Below are positions 1-9,398 of a stretch of DNA of 64,000 bases, in pieces (position 1 is the first letter of the stretch; every line of letters begins with the position of its first letter). Both the position numbers and the translations under genes were made by a program. This DNA comes from Methanoregula sp. Its GTDB lineage: Archaea > Halobacteriota > Methanomicrobia > Methanomicrobiales > Methanospirillaceae. The notes below the pieces were generated by a model, which made no database searches, was not told the origin of the DNA, and saw nothing but the letters and a program-made list of their open reading frames with translations. Where the stretch lies: NCBI GenBank assembly GCA_041645435.1, contig JBAZQB010000009.1, forward strand, positions 1 to 64,000, given 5' to 3'.

Positions 1-1199
1 ACTCGATGGGTATCACCCAGCACACGACCGGTGTCGACAACGTCAAATCGGTTGCAAATCTCCAGATGCTGACCGGCAACCTCGGAAGACCCGGCACGGG
101 TATCTGCGCACTGCGTGGCCAGAACAACGTGCAGGGCGCCTGCGACATGGGAGCGCTTGCAAACGTGTACTCCGGGTACCAGTCGGTTATCGTTCCCGAC
201 ATGAAGAAGAAGATGGAGACTGCATGGGGCTGTGAGATTGCCGAAGGAAAGGTCGGACTGACCGTCACCAAGCTGATCAATGTTCTTGCAGATGAACCCG
301 GCAAGATCAAGGGCCTGTATATCATGGGTGAGAACCCGATGATCTCCGATCCGGACCTTCACCATGTTGAGAAAGGATTAAAGAACGCCGAGTTTATCGT
401 CGTTCAGGATATCTTCCTGACCGAGACTGCACAGCTTGCACATGTAGTGCTCCCGGCAGCCTGTTTCGCCGAGAAAGACGGCACCCAGACATCAACCGAA
501 CGCCGTGTCCAGAAGTGGAGAAAAGCACAGGACCCACCGGGACAGGCAAAGGCCGACTGGCAGATTATTTCCGAGCTCGGAGCAGCAATGGGATATGCAA
601 AGCAGTTCCCCTACAAGAGTGCAGAGGAGATCTTTACCGAGGTTTCAAAGGTTACGCCGTCCTATGGCGGCATGAGCTATGCACGGCTCGAGAAGCCCGA
701 AGCACTCACCTGGCCCTGCCCGGCCGCAGATCACCCGGGAACCCCGATCCTGCACAAGGAGAAGTTTACCCACCCGGACGGTCTAGGTATCTTCACCCCT
801 ATCGAGTTCAAACCCCCGGCAGAAGTCCCGGACAAGGACTACCCGCTCATCATGACCACCGGGCGCTGCATCTGGCAGTGGCACACCGGTTCGATGACAC
901 GCCGCTCAGAGAGTCTCGAGCGCGAGGAGCCCACGGGCTGGGTTGAGATCAACCCCGAAGATGCAAAGGCACTGGACATCAAGGACAAGGAAATGGTCAG
1001 GGCAATCACCCGCAGAGGAGAGATCAAGATCGGCGCTCGCGTTACAAAGGACATCAAGAAAGGCGTTGTCTTCATGCCCTTCCACTATGCGGAATGCGCT
1101 GCAAACCTGCTCACCAACAATGCCCTCGACCCGGTTGCATCAATTCCTGAGTTCAAGGCCTGTGCTGTGAGAATTGAAAAGATACCGGTGGTGAAGTAA
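1..1199 (+). CDS. fdhA: F420-linked formate dehydrogenase alpha subunit, C-terminal part (runs off left edge)
   Basis: This is the molybdopterin (Mo/W) catalytic subunit that oxidises formate to CO2 and passes electrons to the F420-reducing beta subunit in the cytoplasm. The reading frame is open at the left edge, so the N-terminal iron-sulfur and active-site part is missing. The visible part carries the molybdopterin oxidoreductase body (leader segment TGNLGRPGTG, then LPAACFAEKDGTQTSTERR) and the C-terminal dinucleotide-binding beta-barrel, with the family segment QWHTGSMTRRSESL near residue 295. The next gene starts one base after its TAA, which fits an fdhAB operon. The family is certain. 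Formate rather than another substrate is inferred from the FdhB-type partner. Confidence 0.95.
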   Translation, partial: SMGITQHTTGVDNVKSVANLQMLTGNLGRPGTGICALRGQNNVQGACDMGALANVYSGYQSVIVPDMKKKMETAWGCEIAEGKVGLTVTKLINVLADEPGKIKGLYIMGENPMISDPDLHHVEKGLKNAEFIVVQDIFLTETAQLAHVVLPAACFAEKDGTQTSTERRVQKWRKAQDPPGQAKADWQIISELGAAMGYAKQFPYKSAEEIFTEVSKVTPSYGGMSYARLEKPEALTWPCPAADHPGTPILHKEKFTHPDGLGIFTPIEFKPPAEVPDKDYPLIMTTGRCIWQWHTGSMTRRSESLEREEPTGWVEINPEDAKALDIKDKEMVRAITRRGEIKIGARVTKDIKKGVVFMPFHYAECAANLLTNNALDPVASIPEFKACAVRIEKIPVVK

Positions 1200-1200
1200 C

Positions 1201-2352
1201 ATGGCAAAGAAAGGCGATATGCTCTACGCATGGACCAATGACGCAGCTATCAAGGAGAAAGCAGAGCTCGGTGGCGCTGTCACCGCACTCTGGAAATTCG
1301 CGCTCGAGTCAAAAGCAGTCGATGCAGTCCTTGTTATCACCAAGGGTGCTGACCTCTACGATGCACAGCCGGTCCTGATTAAGGATCCAAAGGAACTCGC
1401 AAAAACCGCCGGCTCCCTCCACTGCGGTACCCTCCTGCTGCCAAAATATGTCAAAAAATACCTTGACGGCGCAAAAAACATGAAGATCGGTGTGACTGTC
1501 AAGGGCTGCGATACCATGGGCTTTATTGAGCTTGCCCGTCGCAAACAGATCAACTTAGACAACATCACCATGATCGGTGTCAACTGCGGGGGTTCGGTCA
1601 GCCCGATCTCTGCACGGAAAATGATTGCCGACAAGTTCGGTGTTGACCCGGACAAGGTCCACAAGGAAGAGATCGACAAGGGCCAGTTCATCATCGAGTA
1701 CGAAGGCGGTCACAAGGGCATCTCCATTGACGAACTCGAAGAAGCAGGTTACGGCCGGCGCAGCAACTGCCGCCGCTGCAAGTATAAGATCCCCCGCCAG
1801 GCAGATCTCGCCTGCGGTAACTGGGGTGTCATCGGAGAGAAAGCCGGCAAGGCAACTTTTGTTGAAGTCTGCTCCGACAAGGGTGCAAGACTCTTTGACG
1901 GTGCGGTAAAATCCGGGGTCCTCGCGGCCGAAACAGCCAACCCGAAAGGACTTGAGATACGGGCAAAAGTCGAAGGTGCCATGCTCAAGCTCGGAGAGAA
2001 ATGGCGAAAGAAGGATTTCACCGCTCTTGGGGCCAAAATGTGGGAGACCATCAACAAGGAGACCTCCCGGTGCATCAAGTGTTATTCCTGTATTGAGAAC
2101 TGCCCGGTCTGTTTCACCGCAGCTGAAGCACTGACAAAGGGCTCTATCATGGTAAAACCCGGAGAGCTCCCCCCGAACCCGATGTTCCACATGAGGCGGT
2201 TTGCCCATATCTCGGATTCGTGTATCAACTGCGGTCAGTGCGAAGAACTCTGTGCAATGGATATTCCGCTTGCACTCTTCTCGCATGCAATCCGCGTTGA
2301 GGGGGACACTACCTTCGAACCAAAGCTGGGGAAAGCAACCTACAGCAATTAA
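1201..2352 (+). CDS. fdhB: F420-reducing formate dehydrogenase beta subunit
   Basis: The 383-residue FrhB/FdhB family protein takes electrons from the alpha subunit through iron-sulfur clusters and FAD to coenzyme F420. The N-terminal FrhB domain (residues about 1-110) is followed by the FrhB C-terminal domain with CxxC-type cysteines (SNCRRCKYKI). Near residues 295-360 come two ferredoxin-type [4Fe-4S] motifs, CIKCYSCIENCPVC and CINCGQCEELC. The length is normal for the family. The ATG directly follows the fdhA stop, with GGTGGTGA just upstream as ribosome binding site, so the two genes are translationally linked. A run of six T follows the stop. Confidence 0.96.
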   Translation: MAKKGDMLYAWTNDAAIKEKAELGGAVTALWKFALESKAVDAVLVITKGADLYDAQPVLIKDPKELAKTAGSLHCGTLLLPKYVKKYLDGAKNMKIGVTVKGCDTMGFIELARRKQINLDNITMIGVNCGGSVSPISARKMIADKFGVDPDKVHKEEIDKGQFIIEYEGGHKGISIDELEEAGYGRRSNCRRCKYKIPRQADLACGNWGVIGEKAGKATFVEVCSDKGARLFDGAVKSGVLAAETANPKGLEIRAKVEGAMLKLGEKWRKKDFTALGAKMWETINKETSRCIKCYSCIENCPVCFTAAEALTKGSIMVKPGELPPNPMFHMRRFAHISDSCINCGQCEELCAMDIPLALFSHAIRVEGDTTFEPKLGKATYSN

Positions 2353-2358
2353 TTTTTT
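2353..2358 (+). terminator. T-tract downstream of fdhB
   Basis: Six consecutive T lie immediately after the fdhB stop codon. Archaeal RNA polymerase terminates at such U-rich stretches. The placement after an operon supports the call, but nothing else does. Confidence 0.45.
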
Positions 2359-2880
2359 ACCCGGAGGAATCTCACAAAAAGAGTTCAGTTCCGGGAAAAA
2401 ACAGGACATCTCTCTCAAGAATAATACCGTACGTGAGTTTGAGTGCCGGGACATTACTCGCCTCTTGTCCCGGCATGCGACCCCCCAAAATCCCATTTAT
2501 TCGCTTAAAACCGGAACATCAAAGTTCCCTTCTGTTTTTTAGGATATTTTTCGATGCTGAACCTGGAGGCTGGTCAGATCACGCGTGGCGGTTCAGCCGG
2601 GTTCCGGTGTTGAGGGGGCGCCCCGGGCCTATGATAATCGTGAGACGGGGCAACCATACGCCGTTTTTTCCGGGCTTGAACATCGTACCGGCAGGAGAAA
2701 ATCCAGCCGTAAAAATGGCGATATTTTTGCACCGGAAGAACAATATCATATTCAGAGGAGGCTAAAAACCATTCAGTTGCCGGCAAGAAAAATGCGGGAT
2801 TATCAACGAAAACGCAAAGGTCGTATCATTCATACCGGATTAGAGGTCTGGCTTTTTAGCAACGGGAAGGGGTGCACCTG
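2359..2880. other. Long intergenic region with a GC-rich, fold-prone segment
   Basis: About 520 bases hold no convincing gene. Around 2557-2690 the sequence turns GC-rich and repetitive in complementarity. GGAGGCTG at 2565 can pair with CAGCC near 2595, there is a self-complementary GGGGCGCCCC near 2618, and ACGG/CCGT arms precede a T6 run near 2664. This could be the leader or terminator of a small RNA. Short open frames here have no protein-like composition. Confidence 0.3.
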
Positions 2881-5250
2881 ATGGAATACCAGTTTGAACG
2901 GACGGACACTGCTGCCCTGTTCATTCTCGAAGGGCGGATTGACTCTTCAGGATCCCTTCAGCTCGACTCAGCAATGAAAGAGCGGCTCGTTCCTGCCGAT
3001 CGTGCGGTGCTCTTTGATATGACCGGTGTATCGTATATGAGCAGTGCAGGAATCCGGGTCTTCTCGGGCCTCGAGAAACTGCTCCGGGAGAGAAACGGGC
3101 ACCTGCTTCTCTGTGCAGTCCAGCCGGCGGTGGTAAAAGTCCTTGAGATCACCGGTTTCAACCGGATTTTCACACTCTGTTCCACGAGAGACGAGGCATT
3201 GCACCGGTGCCGCCTGGCAAAAAGCCCTGCAGAGATCGGGGAGGAAATAGCCCTTGAAAAAGCAGCCCATACGCGACTTTCTGTTGAATCCTTCCCGGAC
3301 CACCCGGCAGTCCTGAAGCTCACCGGCTCCGGAGAAAAAATCTGCGCAGGAATTCTCAATCCCGAAGATCTCGTGCCCCGTATCTTTGCTCCCGATGAGT
3401 ACTCCTTAGGTATCGGTGCCCCGGGAGAATCAGCAGCAGAAAGTTTTCCCGACCGGGGGGTACTCCTTACAACGGGAAATGCAATCTTCTGGCGACCGTT
3501 TGGGAGTTCTGATCCCCCGGATTTTCTTATTCCCCGGAAAGATGCTCCCCGGATCCTGCTGAATACCGCATTCTCCATCGCAGTAGACGGGCAGTTCCAT
3601 GAGATACTTGTCGCCGAACCGGTCCGGCCGGAGGGAGTCAGTCTTTCTGACCTTTTCTCTGACATCATAGCACATGCAAAAGCCACACGAAAAGACTGCC
3701 CGCCGATCATCAGCGTCGTTATGTATGCGGGTATCAGCGATCTGGCCGGAACAACGGCGACCTGCATCACTAAAAACAATACGAGCTCATCCCCGCTCCC
3801 CAAGGACCGGACGCTGGTCTCGTTTGGCATCGGTATTGATACCACAGCCGACCTGTCGGCCTATAACCGGGAAACACTCGATGCTATCCTCTGCCAGAAC
3901 GGGCCGGGTCAGGAGGAGAAGAACCTGTTCCTGTACCAGTCCGGCCTGATTTTTGGAACTCCTCCCGCGTTCACAACCCGGGACATCACCCGGCTCGTTA
4001 CGACAACAACCGGGCAGGAACCCTGCATTGACCTCGTCCGGCTCTCTTCTGATACACTATTGTCCCGGGCAGTGCTCGGGGTCTGCTACATCTCCGCAAT
4101 CGAGCATACTGACCGGATGCCGGTCCGCATCAGGGGAGAATGCCCCGGGTGGAACCGGACCTTTGAGACAATCACCCGCTGGCTGCATCCCGGGTGCCGG
4201 GATGTTGAACTTATTCCCCTGACAGGTGGCTTTTCCGGTACGCTCGTATTCCGGATCAATGCACGGGACAACCGGGGCAAACTGATGATGCCGCTTGTCA
4301 TGAAACTGGGGGAGTGGCCGCTTATCGAGGCTGAGATCCGCGGATATACCGAGCATGTGAAACGTTACATCCAGAACAATGCGACCCAGATCATTGAGAC
4401 AGAACGGATCGGGGACTACGGCGGCATTCTCTACAATTTCGTGGGGATCCGGGGGGTGGAGAGTAAAATATTCTCCTTAGAAGACTACTACCTGTCCCAC
4501 AAGCCAGATGAAATCCTGCCGGTCTTTGACTCGCTTTTCCGGGTAGTTCTCCAGGGATGGTACGGGGAGCCAAAGAAGAAGGAGATCCCCCTGTACCAGG
4601 AATACAACCGGTTCTGGAAATACAACCTGATACGGGAATATGCGGCATCGCATTTTGGTGCTACACCGGACCAGGAGGAGATCGAACTCCCATTCGGCAT
4701 CGGAAGATCCACAAACCCACTCTGGTTTGTTGAGACGGTCATACCCGGCCGGTTATCGCACAAATTAACCGTCTACGAGAGTTCGGTGCACTGCGACCTG
4801 AACATGAAAAATGTCCTGATGGATGAGACAAAGAACATGTGGCTGATCGATTTTGCCGATACCAGGTACTCGCATATCCTGCGGGACATCATCAAGCTCG
4901 AGGCAGTCATAAAAGGCGAGATGGTCCCGGTCAACTCCCGCAGGACACTTGAGGACCTCTCAAAGATGGAAAAGGTGTTTCTCTCTGCACGGTCACTCTC
5001 CGACATCCCCCTGCTCCCGGAAACTATCGATGACCCGGCCATGAAAAAAGCGTTCCTGGTTGTGCAGGAGCTGCGGCGGCATGCCAACCGGATCACGCTT
5101 GAAGATGATGACATCACGCAGTACTATCTCGGCCTGTTGCCATATACCCTGAACCTGCTCTCCTATATTTCCGTTAATGAATACCAGAAAGAGTACGGGT
5201 GGATCGCTTCATCGCTCATCTGCCAGCGTCTCATGGAAATGGGGAAGTGA
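2881..5250 (+). CDS. STAS-domain protein fused to a phosphotransferase (kinase-like) domain
   Basis: The 789-residue protein has three parts. Residues 1-105 form a STAS domain like anti-sigma-factor antagonists; the segment MSSAGIRVF is where such proteins carry the phosphorylated serine. Residues about 110-440 form a middle region that I do not recognise. The C-terminal part is an APH/kinase-like phosphotransferase with catalytic HCDLNMKNVL and metal-binding DFADTR near residues 645-670. Comparable STAS-kinase fusions belong to partner-switch signalling. Which partner is controlled cannot be read here. The ATG at 2881 was preferred to a GTG nine bases upstream because GGGGTG lies about 7 bases before it. 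It stands alone, with a 520-base gap upstream and a separate promoter for the next gene. Confidence 0.72.
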   Translation: MEYQFERTDTAALFILEGRIDSSGSLQLDSAMKERLVPADRAVLFDMTGVSYMSSAGIRVFSGLEKLLRERNGHLLLCAVQPAVVKVLEITGFNRIFTLCSTRDEALHRCRLAKSPAEIGEEIALEKAAHTRLSVESFPDHPAVLKLTGSGEKICAGILNPEDLVPRIFAPDEYSLGIGAPGESAAESFPDRGVLLTTGNAIFWRPFGSSDPPDFLIPRKDAPRILLNTAFSIAVDGQFHEILVAEPVRPEGVSLSDLFSDIIAHAKATRKDCPPIISVVMYAGISDLAGTTATCITKNNTSSSPLPKDRTLVSFGIGIDTTADLSAYNRETLDAILCQNGPGQEEKNLFLYQSGLIFGTPPAFTTRDITRLVTTTTGQEPCIDLVRLSSDTLLSRAVLGVCYISAIEHTDRMPVRIRGECPGWNRTFETITRWLHPGCRDVELIPLTGGFSGTLVFRINARDNRGKLMMPLVMKLGEWPLIEAEIRGYTEHVKRYIQNNATQIIETERIGDYGGILYNFVGIRGVESKIFSLEDYYLSHKPDEILPVFDSLFRVVLQGWYGEPKKKEIPLYQEYNRFWKYNLIREYAASHFGATPDQEEIELPFGIGRSTNPLWFVETVIPGRLSHKLTVYESSVHCDLNMKNVLMDETKNMWLIDFADTRYSHILRDIIKLEAVIKGEMVPVNSRRTLEDLSKMEKVFLSARSLSDIPLLPETIDDPAMKKAFLVVQELRRHANRITLEDDDITQYYLGLLPYTLNLLSYISVNEYQKEYGWIASSLICQRLMEMGK

Positions 5251-5307
5251 GAGCGAGGCCGGGTTATAAAGGGCAAGGTTTTTCGTGAAGAAACCCGATT
5301 ACCATTC

Positions 5308-6825
5308 ATGAGAAAATCCGCCCTGCGATACGCATTCCTGTTCCTTGCAGTATCCCTTGTGGCCGGCATGGTCTTTTGTGCCGGCTGTACAACTACGCAG
5401 CCAACTACACAACAGAAGACCGGAAAACTCGATGGTTTTGATGATTTTGTCACCGCCAAAATGGGAGATTACGAAGTGCCGGGTGCCGTTGTCGGGATTG
5501 TCGAGAACGATACCGTTGTATACCTCAAAGGATTCGGCGTCCGGGAGCTTGGGAAACCGGAGAAGATCGATCCCGACACCCGTTTCCAGATTGCATCGGT
5601 GTCCAAGTATGTTACCGGGGCATCAATCGGCAGCCTGGTCGATGAAGGAAAACTGGACTGGGACACGCCGGTTGTGACATACCTGCCGGGCTTTGCGCTG
5701 AAAGACACGTACGCCGGAGAGCACGCGACCCTCCGCGACCTGCTCGCCCACCGCACCGGCTTCAAGCATTTTGACGGCGACCTGCTGGGCAGGCTCGGGT
5801 ACTCGAACAAGGAGATGCTGTACCGGATGCGCTACTTAACCCCGGGCACCAGTTTCCGGGAGAAGTACATTTACTCGAATGCGGGTTTCTTCATTGCCGG
5901 GGAAGCCGCGGCAAAAGTAGACAACCGGAGCTGGGAGGACTTAACGGATGCCCGGATCATAAGGCCGCTTGGCATGACACGGTCAGGGGCACACCCGGAG
6001 ACCCTCTACCTTGATGACAACCATTTCTACGGCCACGGCGGTGCCCCGGGGGATGTCCATACCATAGCATTTGAAGAAGCAGGTTTCCCCGCTGCAGGCC
6101 AGGTGGTCTCAACCGGCCGGGATATGACGCAGTACCTGCGGATGATGCTTGCCGATGGTTCGATTGACGGAAAGCAGGTCCTCACCCCGAAGACCGTACA
6201 GGAAATCCACGCCGCAAGCCTTGTCGCCCCGCACAGCGGGCCCTTAAACGACTTAAACGGGGCTGTGGGTCTCGGCTGCGACTCGTACCATTTCCTGGAC
6301 CAGCGGGTCATCGAGAAGAACGGGGCGCTTGACGGAGTCCGCTCAATCGTGATCCTCATCCCCGGGAAAAAGACCGGCCTTGTCGTCATCGCAAACAAGC
6401 AGCTGACGGTTTTCCCCGAGGCGATCCGGGATGAGTTCCTTGAGCGGTATATCGGGAAGAGCGAAGTTGACCTGCAGGCTAAAGAGAAGGTCAACCAGCA
6501 GGGATGGAACTCGCTCATTAAATCCGTTGAACGACCCGCAGATGCAAAACCTGCAACGATCGCCCCCGCTGTCATCGCAGGAGCATACAAAAACGACCTG
6601 TACGGCACGATGCTGGTGAGCGAGGGCGCGGATGCCATGAACATGACATTCCAGCTTGGCCCGAACAAGTACCCGGGCACCCTCATGCACGTGACGGAGA
6701 ATACCTGGTACTTCTCGTTCCCGAATCCGGATGACCAGGTCGGTTATCTCACATTCAAGACCAGTACACCGGGAGCAGTCATCGGATTTAATTCAGAGGA
6801 GATCGGCCCGTTCTCAAGGGCGTAG
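5308..6825 (+). CDS. Beta-lactamase-fold serine hydrolase, lipoprotein (paralogue 1)
   Basis: This 505-residue class-C beta-lactamase/penicillin-binding-protein family hydrolase is probably anchored outside the membrane. The signal peptide ends in a lipobox with Cys27. The catalytic pair is SxxK at Ser97-Lys100 and the second motif is Tyr189-Ser-Asn191. The C-terminal 110 residues form an extra beta-rich domain. A methanogen has no peptidoglycan, so a peptidase or esterase role is likelier than antibiotic resistance. A TATA-like TTATAAA at 5264-5270 lies about 40 bases upstream. The next gene is a clear paralogue, so the two arose by tandem duplication. The substrate is unknown. Confidence 0.88.
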   Translation: MRKSALRYAFLFLAVSLVAGMVFCAGCTTTQPTTQQKTGKLDGFDDFVTAKMGDYEVPGAVVGIVENDTVVYLKGFGVRELGKPEKIDPDTRFQIASVSKYVTGASIGSLVDEGKLDWDTPVVTYLPGFALKDTYAGEHATLRDLLAHRTGFKHFDGDLLGRLGYSNKEMLYRMRYLTPGTSFREKYIYSNAGFFIAGEAAAKVDNRSWEDLTDARIIRPLGMTRSGAHPETLYLDDNHFYGHGGAPGDVHTIAFEEAGFPAAGQVVSTGRDMTQYLRMMLADGSIDGKQVLTPKTVQEIHAASLVAPHSGPLNDLNGAVGLGCDSYHFLDQRVIEKNGALDGVRSIVILIPGKKTGLVVIANKQLTVFPEAIRDEFLERYIGKSEVDLQAKEKVNQQGWNSLIKSVERPADAKPATIAPAVIAGAYKNDLYGTMLVSEGADAMNMTFQLGPNKYPGTLMHVTENTWYFSFPNPDDQVGYLTFKTSTPGAVIGFNSEEIGPFSRA

Positions 6826-7031
6826 GAGATCTTCATGGTAAAAGGAAATGAGGGACCATGATGGGGAAGATTGCAGGTTTTATTATTGTAATTTTTATCT
6901 GTACTGAGGGTTGACTGAGATACCTGTGGTAAGATGCCAACGGGTCATTCCCTTCTTTTTACAGAGACACCTCCCCAGTCTTCCCGGCATGATCACAAGA
7001 AAGAAATGCCGGAAAAGATACCGTATCATCC

Positions 7032-8633
7032 ATGCGCAAGGGAGCTGGTAATATTCTGAAAAATCCCACACCAATCATCATTGCAGGACTCATCTGCATC
7101 GTCCTCATTGCCGGCTGTGTCTCGTCCCCCGCAGGCCAGTCAGCGGAAGTCCGGACTCTGAACATGCCTTCAGGAACCACCGGGGTAAAAGACCTCAACC
7201 CAATCATCCCGCAATTCGATGCGTATGCCGGACAACTCTTCAGTAAAAGCAGGGTCCCGGGAATGGCAGTTGCTGTCGTAAAAGACGACTCCGTCATCTA
7301 CCTCCGCTGTTTTGGGGTTAAGAACCTCACGACCCGGGAGCCGGTCGGTCCTGATACCCGCTTCCAGCTCGCGTCCATCTCTAAGACCTTCTCATCCGCT
7401 TCGATCGCATCTATGGTTGGCAGGAAAGAACTCTCGTGGGATGACCGGGTTGCCCCCCTGTATCCCGGCTTCCGGCTCTCCGACCCGTGGGTGTCTGACC
7501 ATGTCACCATCCGCGACCTCCTCATGCACCGGACGGGACTTCCTGCCTATGGCGGCGATGAACTCCAGGAGATCGGGTACAACCGCTCAGAGATCATCAA
7601 CAAACTCCGCCTGGTGCCGCTGACAGGGGATTACCGTTCATCCTACGCGTATTCAAATATCGGCATAACCTCGGCAGCAGAAGCAGCCGCAGGGAAAGCT
7701 GGGATGTCGTGGGAGGACCTCGTTGACGATCGGGTGATCGTTCCTGCAGACCTTACGAACACGAGCGCACGATTCGCGGACTTCGAGAGCGCCGCAGACC
7801 GGGCAGATACTTACTCCATGATGAACGGGACACCGGTGGCGGGCCCGCTCTTAAACGATGACGTGAACAGTCCCGCAGGAGGAGTGAGCTCCACGATCAA
7901 TGATATGACACGGTACGCCCGGCTCCAGCTGAATGAGGGGAGTATTGATAGCAGGCAGATCATTGATGCCGCGGCCATCAAAGAAACCCACCGTCCGCAG
8001 AACATCATGAAGACCACCAGCACCAGTATTACGGCCTATGACCTCGGGTGGGAGACGGTTGCCGAGAACGGGAGAATACGGGTTGAACACGGAGGGGACC
8101 TGACAAGCGGGGTCTCTACGTACATCACGTTATATCCTGAAGAGAAGATGGCCATTGTTGTCCTTACAAACGGCTTTCCGGGCGGGCATGTCCTCAAAAA
8201 AGCGGTGATCAACGGTTGGGATGACCTGTACTTTACCGGGGCGGTCCAAAAGGACTGGTACAGCGAGATTGAGGCGGGGGTTGCCGCTGCAATGAAACCC
8301 GGCGCCTCGGCTGCCGGCCCTCTCGAACAGCTCCCGCCTGCACCGTTGGGTGCACAACCTTCCCGGCCCCATGCAACCTACCAGGGTTCGTACTCCCAGG
8401 ACTATTACGGCATACTGCGGGTTGAACCGGATGAGGGCGGACTCCGGCTGTATGCCGGCCACCTTGAAGAACCGTTTTTCCTTGTGCCCTATGACGGGGA
8501 CACGTTCAGTGAAAAGGGGACCGGAACCGCGGTGAATTTCACTACCGGCAGCAACGGGACAGTCACGGGCGTCCATGTTGCCATGTTCGACCACCCGTGG
8601 ATCAAGGCGGACTTTGTAAAGGCCACCTCCTGA
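7032..8633 (+). CDS. Beta-lactamase-fold serine hydrolase, lipoprotein (paralogue 2)
   Basis: The 533-residue paralogue of the preceding gene has the same order of parts: signal peptide with lipobox Cys29, the SxxK pair at Ser115-Lys118, Tyr207-Ser-Asn209, and a C-terminal beta-rich domain of about 120 residues. Both catalytic motifs are intact, so both copies should be active. The two genes share the frame VPGxAVxxVxxDxVxYLxxFGV after the linker. A 200-base gap separates them, so they are probably transcribed independently. The downstream 360-base gap holds a MITE copy. Confidence 0.88.
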   Translation: MRKGAGNILKNPTPIIIAGLICIVLIAGCVSSPAGQSAEVRTLNMPSGTTGVKDLNPIIPQFDAYAGQLFSKSRVPGMAVAVVKDDSVIYLRCFGVKNLTTREPVGPDTRFQLASISKTFSSASIASMVGRKELSWDDRVAPLYPGFRLSDPWVSDHVTIRDLLMHRTGLPAYGGDELQEIGYNRSEIINKLRLVPLTGDYRSSYAYSNIGITSAAEAAAGKAGMSWEDLVDDRVIVPADLTNTSARFADFESAADRADTYSMMNGTPVAGPLLNDDVNSPAGGVSSTINDMTRYARLQLNEGSIDSRQIIDAAAIKETHRPQNIMKTTSTSITAYDLGWETVAENGRIRVEHGGDLTSGVSTYITLYPEEKMAIVVLTNGFPGGHVLKKAVINGWDDLYFTGAVQKDWYSEIEAGVAAAMKPGASAAGPLEQLPPAPLGAQPSRPHATYQGSYSQDYYGILRVEPDEGGLRLYAGHLEEPFFLVPYDGDTFSEKGTGTAVNFTTGSNGTVTGVHVAMFDHPWIKADFVKATS

Positions 8634-8768
8634 TTTTTGCCAGATATGCCCGGGCGAGTGCACAGGCAGGGGGATCAACCCTGCGCGAAGTATTCCAGGT
8701 AAAAACCCGCAGGATCAATTCCCGGTTCGCGGTCTTTATATCCACTGCATCCCAATGCTCAAATAACT

Positions 8769-8961
8769 GCTTGTAGAAATCATTTGGAAAACTCTGACGT
8801 TCTCGGGGGCTTTTTCCCCCGCCACTGGGGCACCCCCCATTGCGATGACAACGTATTACCTGTAACCTTACCCGGGCTATCGCACTGCGCCCATCCCCCA
8901 ACGGGGGACTGGTGGCGCAAGAGGGGGGCAATATATAATAAAAAAAAGTTTTCTACAGAGC
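8769..8961 (+). mobile_element. MITE-like element, family 1, copy 1
   Basis: This 193-base non-coding element is repeated at 22453, 26907 and 63391. The left end is GCTTGTAGAAATC and the right end is GTTTTCTACAGAGC, which are inverted repeats of each other. Inside are two strong hairpins: a GGGGGC/CCCCC stem near 8806-8822, and GTCCCC/GGGGAC closed by GCGCC/GGCGC-type arms near 8880-8925. No transposase is encoded. It lies just upstream of the small gene at 8999 and may affect its transcription. Confidence 0.8.
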
Positions 8962-8998
8962 ACAAATAACAACTGACAAAAAGAAAAGGGTTTTGAGA

Positions 8999-9241
8999 AT
9001 GACTGATATACAATCCGCACAATCAACGCTCGCGAGGCTCGTACTGTTCATGGTCTGCCTTGCGATCGCTGGCAGCGCTATTGTAGGAGCCTATTATGTT
9101 GCCGTGAACCTTCCGGCCCAGAAAGGGCTGACGGCTCCTGATAATGGCGTAAAGGCTGGTCAGAACAGATGCGAGATCTGCAAAGCCAACTGTGAAAACA
9201 AACCAGACCTTTATACCTGCCTGGCCTCCTGTATAATCTGA
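8999..9241 (+). CDS. Small membrane protein with a C-terminal cysteine cluster
   Basis: The 80-residue protein has one membrane segment (about residues 13-36, LARLVLFMVCLAIAGSAIVG onward). A short tail follows with four cysteines in the pattern CEICKANC...CLASC. The spacing could bind a metal or form disulfides outside the cell. ATG 8999 was chosen over a TTG six bases upstream. I recognise no family. The MITE copy ends 38 bases upstream. Confidence 0.6.
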   Translation: MTDIQSAQSTLARLVLFMVCLAIAGSAIVGAYYVAVNLPAQKGLTAPDNGVKAGQNRCEICKANCENKPDLYTCLASCII

Positions 9242-9398
9242 TAATGCATCTTTTTTAGAACCGGTACCATCACAAAGGTATGAACACACAGAAAAGCAGG
9301 TGCGGGCGCCATGGACACCATTATTTGCCATTTCCGGCTCTGTTGAAACAGGCATGCACCAATCCGTTCACACCCGTTTTAAAAACCACATTTTTCAA

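Noticed and set aside
1555..2496. 313-codon frame opposite fdhB
   Set aside because: It lies across the whole fdhB ferredoxin region. fdhB has all expected cysteine motifs.
6858..6914. An 18-codon hydrophobic frame after the first serine hydrolase
   Set aside because: It is too short, and nothing else supports translation.
8784..8931. Minus-strand reading frame in the MITE copies, starting MPPSCATSPPLGDGRS
   Set aside because: It recurs in every copy only because the repeat recurs. It is Pro/Gly/Arg-rich, has no binding site, and continues into unrelated flanking DNA.
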